Source: Nocardioides sp. R-C-SC26 (GTDB taxonomy: Bacteria; Actinomycetota; Actinomycetes; Propionibacteriales; Nocardioidaceae). Taken from it: DNA of 64,000 nt. The position numbers were made by a program, and so were the translations under genes. The stretch lies in assembly GCF_021246465.1 (NCBI RefSeq), contig NZ_JAHRHK010000017.1:1-64000 (forward strand), read 5' to 3'. Under the pieces are notes generated by a model. The model made no database searches, was not told the origin of the DNA, and saw only the letters and a list, made by a program, of their open reading frames with translations. Below are positions 55,966-64,000 of the stretch, one piece after another (position 1 is the stretch's first letter; each line of letters starts with the position of its first letter).

Positions 55966-55992
55966 CTCGACCACCGCGGGGTGGTGGTCGAG
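55966..55992. terminator. 10-bp hairpin in a REP-like region
   Basis: CTCGACCACC pairs with GGTGGTCGAG (loop of 7 nt) between the convergent PPOX gene and kstR. It overlaps the left end of repeat copy B and can act as a terminator from either side. Confidence 0.5.
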
Positions 55993-56020
55993 GAGGTCGC
56001 TCTGCGACCGTCACGAGACC
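55983..56020. repeat. Dispersed repeat, copy B (inverted relative to copy A)
   Basis: Exact 38-bp reverse complement of 50154-50191, with an internal 6-bp hairpin (55995-56000 with 56004-56009). It lies in the gap between the PPOX gene and kstR, 5.8 kb from copy A. Confidence 0.85.
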
Positions 56021-56052
56021 CGGTGAGTCCGGGTGCTGCCTTGGCCGTCGGG

Positions 56053-56093
56053 GGTTTCGAGACGCTCGCTGGCGCTCGCTCCTCAACCACCGG
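56053..56093. repeat. Dispersed repeat, copy C (diverged, same orientation as copy A)
   Basis: GGTTTCGAGACGCTCGCTGG... shares the layout of copy A (GGTCTCG/TTTCGAGACG..., CTCCTCAACCACCGG) with scattered differences and faces copy B across a 32-bp spacer. Confidence 0.6.
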
Positions 56094-56140
56094 CGACCTC
56101 GACCACCGGGTGCCGGTGGCGGGTGACGGGTGACGTGCGC

Positions 56141-56767
56141 TCAGTCGCGCAGCAGCAGGGCGATCGCCGTCTCGAGGTGAGAGCCGGTCTGGGCGGCGGT
56201 GGAGCGGCCGGTGACCCAGGCGACCAGTGCGGAGAGCCAGACGTCGCCGATGACCCGCGCGATGACGACGTCCTCGGGGGTGGCCTCGTCGGCGTCGGGA
56301 CGGATCGCGTGGGTGAGGATCGAGGTCAGGTGCGTGCCCACGACGTGGATCTCCTGAGCCACGGAGGCGTCGGCGAACATGAATGCCCGCGTCAGTGCCT
56401 CGGTCAGCCGCGGATCGCCCTGCATGCCGCGCGTGATCCGCTTCATGACGAAGATGACGCGATCGGCGGACGTGTCCCCGGGGACCTCGTGCGCCCGGGT
56501 GTTGGTCTCGGTGCGCTCCAGCACGCGTGCCAGAGCGGAGACCAGCAGGTGCACCTTCGACGGGAAGTAGCGGTACAGGGTGCCCAGGGCGACGTCCGCC
56601 TTCTCCGCGACCGCCCGCATCTGCACGGCGTCGAATCCGCCCTCGGTCGCCAGCGCGAAGGTGGCATCGAGGATGCGCTTGCGACGGTCGCGCTGGGCGG
56701 CCGAACCGGCCTCCTCCGACGTCGATGCGGTGGCATTGCTGGTGGTGATCGTGCTCGCCGAACTCAA
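56141..56767 (-). CDS. kstR: KstR, TetR-family repressor of the sterol-degradation regulon
   Basis: A 208-aa TetR repressor. Residues about 25-100 (AQRDRRKRILDATFALATEGG, VQMRAVAEKADVALGTLYRY and PSKVHLLVSALAR) match mycobacterial KstR almost block for block. The C-terminal part (LTEALTRAFMFADASVA, IARVIGDVWLSALVAW) also follows KstR. It senses 3-oxo-steroid CoA thioesters and represses cholesterol catabolism genes. The start codon is TTG at 56767; no in-frame ATG or GTG is near. The upstream gap carries a KstR-type operator at the predicted -35 position, so autoregulation is likely. Confidence 0.9.
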   Translation of the reverse strand: MSSASTITTSNATASTSEEAGSAAQRDRRKRILDATFALATEGGFDAVQMRAVAEKADVALGTLYRYFPSKVHLLVSALARVLERTETNTRAHEVPGDTSADRVIFVMKRITRGMQGDPRLTEALTRAFMFADASVAQEIHVVGTHLTSILTHAIRPDADEATPEDVVIARVIGDVWLSALVAWVTGRSTAAQTGSHLETAIALLLRD

Positions 56768-56877
56768 GGTCTGGTCACCCCCATGGTGCCGGAAGACGGT
56801 GGACGCGCGGGCTTCCGGATCGGGCGCGCTACGTCGGTGGAATGCGCCGGGGAGACCGAGCTGTTGAATGCTTTGTC

Positions 56878-56888
56878 GCTAGGCTAGC
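56878..56888. promoter_or_regulatory. Palindromic -10 region between kstR and the glycosyltransferase gene
   Basis: GCTAGGCTAGC contains a TANNNT box in both directions: TAGGCT (+, 56880-56885) and TAGCCT (-, 56881-56886). It may serve divergent transcription of kstR and the glycosyltransferase gene. Confidence 0.35.
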
Positions 56889-56902
56889 AACGCGTGGGCC
56901 AT

Positions 56903-56922
56903 AATAGGAACACGTTCCAGTT
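56903..56922. promoter_or_regulatory. KstR-type operator (site 3, weaker left arm)
   Basis: AATAGGAACACGTTCCAGTT: the GTTCCAGTT half is strong, the left half agrees in GAAC. The core AAC-AC-GTT is intact; the first fixed T of the 14-mer is A. It lies upstream of kstR (135 bp from its TTG) and 90 bp before the glycosyltransferase ATG. Confidence 0.65.
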
Positions 56923-57012
56923 TGTGCGGCGTCGATGTCGATGCATCTGGACTCGTCACGAGCCCAGCGGTCTCAGCACAGACCGATTCGAACCACGAGG
57001 AGTACTCGCCGC

Positions 57013-58284
57013 ATGCGTATCGCGATGTTGTCCTACCGCAGCAAGCCGCACTGCGGCGGGCAGGGCATCTACCTGCGTCATCTCAGCCGGGAGCTGGTCG
57101 CGCTCGGCCACGAGGTCGAGGTGCTGTCCGGCCAGCCCTACCCCGAGCTCGACGAGGGAGTGGTGCTCACCAAGGTCCCGAGCCTGGACCTCTACCGCGA
57201 GACCGACCCCTTCCGGGTGCCGAAGCTGCGGGAGTTCCGCGACCTGATCGACGTCGAGGAGTTCGCCACCATGTGCGTGGCCGGCTTCCCCGAGCCGAAG
57301 ACGTTCAGTCGTCGCATCTCGCGCATCCTCAAGGAGCGCGCGGGCGACTTCGACATCGCCCACGACAACCAGGTGCTGGGCAGCGGGATGCTCGACATCG
57401 AGGGCTACGGGCTCCCGCTGATCACCACGATCCACCACCCGATCACGTTCGACCGCCGCATCGACATCAGTCAGACACGCAACCCGTGGCGCAAGTTCAC
57501 GCTGAGCCGCTGGTACGGCTTCCTGCGCATGCAGGGCCGGGTCGCACGCCAGGCCCGCAAGGTGCTCACGCCGTCGGAGACCTCCAAGCGCGACATCGCC
57601 AAGGACTTCGGCGTGGATCCCGCGCGGATGCAGGTGATCCTGCTCGGCGTCGACCAGAAGTTCGTCCCGCCGACGGCGCCGCGCGTGCCCGGCCGGATCA
57701 TGGCCATGGCCAGCGCCGACGCCCCGTTGAAGGGCATCTCGACGCTCTTGGAGGCGTTCGCCAAGCTCCGCACCGAGCGCGACATCGAGCTCGTGCTCGT
57801 GACCAAGCCGCAGCCCGGCGGTCGCACGGAGAAGCTCATCGAGAAGCTCTCGATCGGCGCTCACGTCCGTTTCGCCCACGGCCTCACCGACGAGGAGCTC
57901 GTCGAGCTGATGGGCTCGGCCGAACTGGCCTGCGTGCCGTCCCTCTACGAGGGCTTCTCGCTGCCGACCGCCGAGCTGATGGCCTGCGCGACGCCGCTCG
58001 TGGTCTCGCGTGCCGGAGCGATCCCCGAGGTCGTCGGGCCTGACGGCCTCTGCGCCGACATGGTCGAGCCGAGCGACGTCGAGGCGCTGCGCGCGGCGCT
58101 CGCCGCGCTGCTGGACGACCCCGAGCGGCGGGCGCGCATGGGCGCTGCCGGACGGGCCCGTGTCGAGGAGCTCTTCAGCTGGCGCGCCGTCGCCCAGCAG
58201 GTGGCCGAGGCCTACCAGGACGTGATCGACGAGTTCAACGCCGAGCGGGCCACGGGCCCCGACGCCGCCAAGGAGACCGACTGA
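57013..58284 (+). CDS. Glycosyltransferase family 4
   Basis: A 423-aa GT-B fold enzyme. The N-terminal acceptor domain has GGQGIYLRHLSRELV. The donor domain has the EX7E motif PSLYEGFSLPTAELMA near residue 320 and RAGAIPEVV. It transfers a sugar from a nucleotide-sugar; the acceptor is unknown. ATG 57013 is preceded by GAGGAG at about 11 nt; the upstream frame from 56935 overlaps the operator region. First of three adjacent genes (GT, methyltransferase, alpha/alpha-toroid protein). Confidence 0.85.
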   Translation: MRIAMLSYRSKPHCGGQGIYLRHLSRELVALGHEVEVLSGQPYPELDEGVVLTKVPSLDLYRETDPFRVPKLREFRDLIDVEEFATMCVAGFPEPKTFSRRISRILKERAGDFDIAHDNQVLGSGMLDIEGYGLPLITTIHHPITFDRRIDISQTRNPWRKFTLSRWYGFLRMQGRVARQARKVLTPSETSKRDIAKDFGVDPARMQVILLGVDQKFVPPTAPRVPGRIMAMASADAPLKGISTLLEAFAKLRTERDIELVLVTKPQPGGRTEKLIEKLSIGAHVRFAHGLTDEELVELMGSAELACVPSLYEGFSLPTAELMACATPLVVSRAGAIPEVVGPDGLCADMVEPSDVEALRAALAALLDDPERRARMGAAGRARVEELFSWRAVAQQVAEAYQDVIDEFNAERATGPDAAKETD

Positions 58285-59040
58285 TGTTGACCGTGGACTT
58301 CGACCGCCTGGGCCTGCGTGCCGGCGACCGCATCCTCGACATGGGCTGTGGCGGCGGACGCCATGCGTTCGAGGCCTACCGACGTGGCGCCGACGTCGTG
58401 GCCTTCGACATGGACGCCGACGAGCTCGCCGGCGTGCTCGAGCTCTTCGGCGCGATGAAGGAGGCCGGCGAGGTGCCCGAGGGCGCCTCGGCCGACATCA
58501 AGCAGGGCGACGCCCTCGCGCTGCCCTTCGGCGACGGCGAGTTCGACCGGATCGTGGCCGCGGAGGTGCTCGAGCACATCTGGGCCGACGTCGACGCCAT
58601 CAAGGAGCTCGTGCGGGTGCTGCGACCCGGCGGCACGCTGGCCATCACGGTGCCGCGTTGGTTCCCCGAGGTCGTGAACTGGAAGCTGTCGGCCGACTAC
58701 CACAACGCGCCCGGCGGTCACATCCGGATCTACACCGACCACGAGTTGATCGACAAGGTCACCAAGGCCGGGGCGCCCAACGACGGCACCGCGGGCACGG
58801 CGATGATCTTCGAGGGCAAGGACTACGCCCACGGGCTGCACGCGCCGTACTGGTGGATCAAGTGCGCGGTGGGTGTCGAGAACGACGAGCACCCGGCAGC
58901 GAAGGCGTACCACAAGCTGCTGGTGTGGGAGATCATGAAGCAGCCTCGTGCCCTGCGGCTGGCGAGCAAGGTGCTCGACCCGGTGATCGGCAAGAGCATG
59001 GTGCTGTACTTCCGCAAGCCGATCTCGGCGCCGGAGCGCG

Positions 59041-59048
<8 letters not shown>
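58284..59048 (+). CDS. Class I SAM-dependent methyltransferase (cluster gene 2)
   Basis: A 254-aa methyltransferase with ILDMGCGGGRHAFEAYRRGADVVAFDMD near residue 15 (motif I plus acidic ribose-binding Asp) and the post-motif LRPGGTLAITVPRW near 115. ATG 58284 overlaps the last base of the glycosyltransferase stop and its own end overlaps the next gene by 8 bp, so it is part of one transcription unit. Substrate unknown; by context a glycan or lipid intermediate. Confidence 0.85.
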
Positions 59049-60927
<1,879 letters not shown>

Positions 60928-60928
60928 C

Positions 60929-60934
60929 TAGACT
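60929..60934 (+). promoter_or_regulatory. -10 box of the fadE34-like gene
   Basis: TAGACT; transcription would begin about 60941-60942, exactly at the left edge of the KstR operator. Confidence 0.45.
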
Positions 60935-60940
60935 GCGCGA

Positions 60941-60960
60941 AACTAGAACGCGTTCTAGTA
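60941..60960. promoter_or_regulatory. KstR-type operator (site 4, near-perfect)
   Basis: AACTAGAACGCGTTCTAGTA. The 14-mer TAGAACGCGTTCTA is a perfect palindrome fitting TNNAACNNGTTNNA. It lies at the predicted start of transcription, 29 bp before the ATG at 60990. Confidence 0.9.
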
Positions 60961-60989
60961 GACCTTCCATGCGATCCCAGGGGGAGTCC

Positions 60990-63110
60990 ATGTCGATCGG
61001 CATCTCTGACGAGCACGTCGAACTGGCGGCGAGCCTGCGCAAGTGGGCGGCGTCGCTCGACGGCGTCGAGGTGGCCCGTGCGGCGGAGGGCGACGCCACG
61101 GCGAGCTTCGACGACATCTGGCAGTCCGTGACCGAGATGGGGATCGCGCTCATCGGCGTTCCCGAGTCTGCCGGCGGAGCGGGCGGCTCGGTGCTCGACC
61201 AGGCCGTTGCGCTCGAGGCCTGCGCCCGGGAGCTGGTGCCCGGTGCTCTGCTCGGCACCGTCGTCGCGGCATCGCTGCTCAGCGAGTCCGCCGCCGGAGC
61301 GACGGTCGCCGGCGGCGCCCGCGGCGCTCTCGCCCTCGATCCGCGTCTGGACGTCGTCTTGGACCTTCCCGGCGCCGACCTGGTGCTGCTGCCCGACGGC
61401 GTGGATCGGTGGCACGTCGTCCCGGCGTCGTCCGTGGCGGCTCGTGACGGCGCCGAAGCCGTGAGTCCCGACCTGACCCGTCGCTTCACCGCCGCCGAGC
61501 TGGCGCCCGGTGCCCTGACCGAGGAGACCCTGGTCGTCGGTGTCACCGATGATCTGGTGCGGCGCACCCTGGTCACCTTCGCCAGCGCCGAGGCTGCCGG
61601 CGTCGCCCGGTGGTGCCTGGCGACGGCGGTCGAGTACGCGAAGGTGCGCGAGCAGTTCGGTCGCCCCATCGGTTCCTTCCAGGCGATCAAGCACCTGTGC
61701 GCGGAGATGCTCGAGACCGCCGAGGCGATCACCGCGTCTGCCTGGGACGTCGCCGCTGTCGCGCTGCCGAGTGCGCGCGACGACGAGGGTGACTCGCAGT
61801 GGGCCTTCGCCGCCGACGTCGCGCAGGTGGTCGCGTTCGACGGCGCCGTCGACGTCGCCAAGGCCTGCATCCAGGTGCTCGGCGGGATCGGATTCACCTA
61901 CGAGCACGACGCGCACCTGTATCTGCGCCGAGCGCTGGCGTTGCGTGCGCTCGTGGGCGGCGCCGACGCCTCCGCCTCGCGCTTGACGGCTGCCGCGGTC
62001 AGCGGGACGCGGCGCCAGGTCGCCGTCGACCTCGACGGGCGTGACGATGCCGTCCGCGACGACGTCCGGACGGTGGTGGAGGGCATCGCCGCGACGGCGG
62101 AGGAGGCGCGCCGCGCCGCGCTGGTCGACGCGGGCTACCTGACGCCGCACTGGCCGGCCCCGGCCGGCCTCGCCGCCGACGCCGTCACCCAGATCGTGAT
62201 CGACCAGGAGCTGGCGCGCGCCGGCGTCGTCCGGCCCGACATCGTGATCGCGGGATGGGCGCTGCCGACGATCCTCGAGCACGGCACCGACGCCCAACGC
62301 GAGCGGTTCGTGCGCCCCTCGCTCCTGGGCGACCTGGTGTGGTGCCAGCTGTTCTCCGAGCCGGGTTCGGGCTCGGACCTGGCCTCGTTGCGGACGCGCG
62401 CGGAGAAGGTCGAGGGCGGGTGGCGCCTGAACGGGCAGAAGGTATGGACGTCGGTCGCCGAGCGCGCCGACTGGGGCATCTGCCTCGCGCGGACCGACGC
62501 AGACGTGCCGCAGCACAAGGGGATCAGCTACTTCCTGGTCGACATGAAGAACTCACCGGGCATCGACATCCGCCCCCTGCGCGAGATCACCGGCGAGGCG
62601 CTGTTCAACGAGGTGTTCCTCGACGACGTCTTCGTGCCTGACGAGTGCCTGGTCGCCGAACCCGGCGACGGCTGGAAGCTGGCACGCACCACCCTGGCCA
62701 ACGAGCGGGTCGCGATGGCGACGAGCCGGCTGGACAAGAGCGTGGAGCGCGCCGTCGCGCTGTGCGACGACGGCGCCGAGCGCTCGGCGTCCGAGCAGGT
62801 CGCGGTCGGCCGCGCGGTCGCGCTGGCCACCGTGTGCGGGCTGCTCGGCGTCCGGACGGTGCTGCGGTCGCTGGCCGGGCAAGGCCCCGGCGCGGAGTCC
62901 TCGGTGGCCAAGCTGCTCGGCGTCCGCAGCCGTCAGGACGCCTCCGAGCTGGTGATGGAGCTGCACGGTGCCGCCGCGCTGGTGCCCGACCACGCCGTCC
63001 GCGCGGACCAGTGGGAGATGCTCAACACCCGCTGTCTCTCGATCGCCGGGGGCACCACCCAGATCCTGCGCAACGTCGCGGGGGAGCGGATCCTGGGCCT
63101 CCCGCGTTGA
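60990..63110 (+). CDS. fadE34: FadE34-like double acyl-CoA dehydrogenase
   Basis: A 706-aa fusion of two acyl-CoA dehydrogenase halves. The first half (about 1-345) carries VREQFGRPIGSFQAIKH and QVLGGIGFTYEHDAHLY. The second half carries the FAD/substrate region LFSEPGSGSDLASLRTRAEK near 455 and ends CLSIAGGTTQILRNVAGERILGLPR. Length and fusion match mycobacterial FadE34 (about 711 aa), which acts on sterol side-chain CoA esters (C5) and is in the KstR regulon near kstR. ATG 60990 follows GGGGGAG; ATG 60969 lies inside the leader. A near-perfect KstR operator is just upstream. Confidence 0.88.
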   Translation: MSIGISDEHVELAASLRKWAASLDGVEVARAAEGDATASFDDIWQSVTEMGIALIGVPESAGGAGGSVLDQAVALEACARELVPGALLGTVVAASLLSESAAGATVAGGARGALALDPRLDVVLDLPGADLVLLPDGVDRWHVVPASSVAARDGAEAVSPDLTRRFTAAELAPGALTEETLVVGVTDDLVRRTLVTFASAEAAGVARWCLATAVEYAKVREQFGRPIGSFQAIKHLCAEMLETAEAITASAWDVAAVALPSARDDEGDSQWAFAADVAQVVAFDGAVDVAKACIQVLGGIGFTYEHDAHLYLRRALALRALVGGADASASRLTAAAVSGTRRQVAVDLDGRDDAVRDDVRTVVEGIAATAEEARRAALVDAGYLTPHWPAPAGLAADAVTQIVIDQELARAGVVRPDIVIAGWALPTILEHGTDAQRERFVRPSLLGDLVWCQLFSEPGSGSDLASLRTRAEKVEGGWRLNGQKVWTSVAERADWGICLARTDADVPQHKGISYFLVDMKNSPGIDIRPLREITGEALFNEVFLDDVFVPDECLVAEPGDGWKLARTTLANERVAMATSRLDKSVERAVALCDDGAERSASEQVAVGRAVALATVCGLLGVRTVLRSLAGQGPGAESSVAKLLGVRSRQDASELVMELHGAAALVPDHAVRADQWEMLNTRCLSIAGGTTQILRNVAGERILGLPR

Positions 63111-63120
63111 CGCGCCCACG

Positions 63121-63150
63121 TTGACCCGTCTCTATCTGAAGACGGGTCAA
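63121..63150. terminator. Hairpin 1 of a duplicated pair behind fadE34
   Basis: Perfect 11-bp stem TTGACCCGTCT / AGACGGGTCAA with an 8-nt loop, 10 bp behind the fadE34-like stop. Works from both sides of this convergent gap. Confidence 0.75.
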
Positions 63151-63164
63151 CGGGCGATTCTGTG

Positions 63165-63194
63165 TTGGCCCGTCTTTGTCTGAAGACGGGTCAA
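63165..63194. terminator. Hairpin 2, duplicate of hairpin 1, overlapping the esterase stop codon
   Basis: TTGGCCCGTCT / AGACGGGTCAA with one G-T pair and an 8-nt loop. 27 of 30 bases are the same as hairpin 1. The right arm includes the TGA of the convergent esterase gene (63191-63193). Confidence 0.75.
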
Positions 63195-64000
63195 CGCGCG
63201 GGGGTGGCGGATTCGCGCCGGTAGCCGTTCCAGTGCCAGTGCAGGTATCGATCGATCGCGCGGACGACGTGCGCGGAGCGGATCGACCCGAAGACGTCGA
63301 AGGCGTGCTGGGCGCCGGGGAGCTCGGCGTAGACGACGCTGCGCTTGCCCACGGCGCGCAGGCGCTCGACGAACATCCGCGCCTGGTCGACGGGAACGAG
63401 CGTGTCGAAGGCACCGTGCAGCACGAAGAAGTCGGGCGCGTCGGGGGTGATGCGCAGGATCGGGGAGGCCTGTTCGAAGACCTCGGGGTCGGCCTCCCAG
63501 GTCGTCTTGAAGATGCGGGGCGCCAGGAAGAGGTCGCGCAGCTGCACCGCCGACTTCATGCCGGTAGAGCCCGCCATGTCGTAGACGCCGTAGTGGGGCA
63601 CGCAGCACTGGACCGTGGTGTCGGCGTCCTCGAAGCCGGGCTGCCATGCGGGATCGTTCGGCGTCAGGGCCGCCAGCGCGCACAGGTGCCCGCCTGCCGA
63701 CCCGCCGGTGATCGCGACGTATCCCGGGTCGCCGCCGTACTCGGCGATGTTCTCCTGCACCCAGGCGAGCGCGCGCTTCACGTCGACGATGTGGGCGGGC
63801 CAGGCGCTGCGCGGTGAGAGCCGGTAGTTGATCGCCACGCAGATCCAGCCCTTGGCGGCCAGATGGTGCATGAGCTGCTGGCCCTGCTGCTCCTTGGTGC
63901 CGATGGTCCAACCGCCACCGTGCACCTGCACCAGCACGGGTGCGTCGGAGATCGCCTCGTCGGGCGGTAGGAAGAGGTCGAGCTTGCCGCGCTTGCCGAA
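63191..64000 (-). CDS. Alpha/beta-hydrolase (HSL/LipC-type carboxylesterase), 5' end outside the window
   Basis: A 270-codon fragment; the frame stays open to the window edge (reading ...KLDLFLPPDEAISDAPVLV before HGGGW), so the true start lies beyond 64000. HGGGW is the oxyanion-hole motif of the hormone-sensitive-lipase family. GGSAGGH holds the nucleophile Ser, HGAFDTLVP the Asp and GAQHAFD the His. It resembles mycobacterial LipC/LipQ-type esterases. Substrate unknown; a steroid or acyl ester is suggested by the location beside the fadE34-like gene. Confidence 0.85.
   Translation of the reverse strand, partial: FGKRGKLDLFLPPDEAISDAPVLVQVHGGGWTIGTKEQQGQQLMHHLAAKGWICVAINYRLSPRSAWPAHIVDVKRALAWVQENIAEYGGDPGYVAITGGSAGGHLCALAALTPNDPAWQPGFEDADTTVQCCVPHYGVYDMAGSTGMKSAVQLRDLFLAPRIFKTTWEADPEVFEQASPILRITPDAPDFFVLHGAFDTLVPVDQARMFVERLRAVGKRSVVYAELPGAQHAFDVFGSIRSAHVVRAIDRYLHWHWNGYRRESATPAR

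Overview
The window is a high-GC, gene-dense stretch of an actinobacterial chromosome. The evidence is TGA/ATG 4-nt overlaps, GTG and TTG starts, many genes that appear to be leaderless (a TANNNT -10 box 6-8 nt before the start codon), a fabG-inhA type pair, an Mce operon, a PPOX/F420-type oxidoreductase and a KstR regulator. Gene order and the dispersed GC-rich repeats fit a Nocardioides-like member of the Propionibacteriales. That placement is inference; nothing in the window names the species. No prophage, IS element, CRISPR array or tRNA was seen.

Layout. 1-63: 3' tail of a 5S rRNA and its terminator. 241-7026: an operon of a Liv-type ABC transporter (two ATPases, two permeases, one lipoprotein binding protein) with an acyl-CoA ligase gene inserted between the ATPase and permease genes. 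It is preceded by a perfect CRP/GlxR-type site and ends at a 16-bp terminator. 7213-20713: housekeeping genes, with a run of HAD phosphatase, a small protein, tlyA, nadK, recN, pyrG, Nudix, ald, xerD and a Ski2-like helicase. 20798-28383: an atypical SDR, SURF1, moaA, a DUF3099/small Cys protein pair, dodecin, fabG-fabI, a TetR regulator and an ATP-dependent DNA ligase. 28503-34418: a large secreted M36 metalloprotease, a TetR regulator, a KstR-box-controlled enoyl-CoA hydratase and an AlkA-like glycosylase.

34577-43410 is a complete Mce importer operon (two YrbE permeases, six Mce proteins, one Mce-associated lipoprotein). It carries an unusual in-frame array of 69-bp tandem repeats between the two permease genes. 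A structured, terminator-ending segment (43520-43640) follows and may be a small RNA. 43733-51537: phospholipase D, an SDR/CMD/degenerate-ALDH operon, uvrB and an MFS transporter. 52467-63110: a steroid-catabolism neighbourhood. It holds an operon of ferredoxin reductase, ferredoxin, Hsd4A-like and 3alpha/20beta-HSD-like SDRs and a PPOX protein, then kstR itself, a glycosyltransferase/methyltransferase cluster, and a fadE34-like double acyl-CoA dehydrogenase. A carboxylesterase runs off the right end.

The unifying theme is uptake and oxidation of sterols and acyl-CoAs. Four palindromes fit the KstR operator (TNNAACNNGTTNNA; one has a weak left arm). They sit before the enoyl-CoA hydratase, the ferredoxin reductase operon, kstR and the fadE34-like gene. 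The two large import operons (Liv-FadD and Mce) lack KstR boxes and instead carry CRP/GlxR-type half-palindromes, which suggests that uptake and breakdown are controlled separately.
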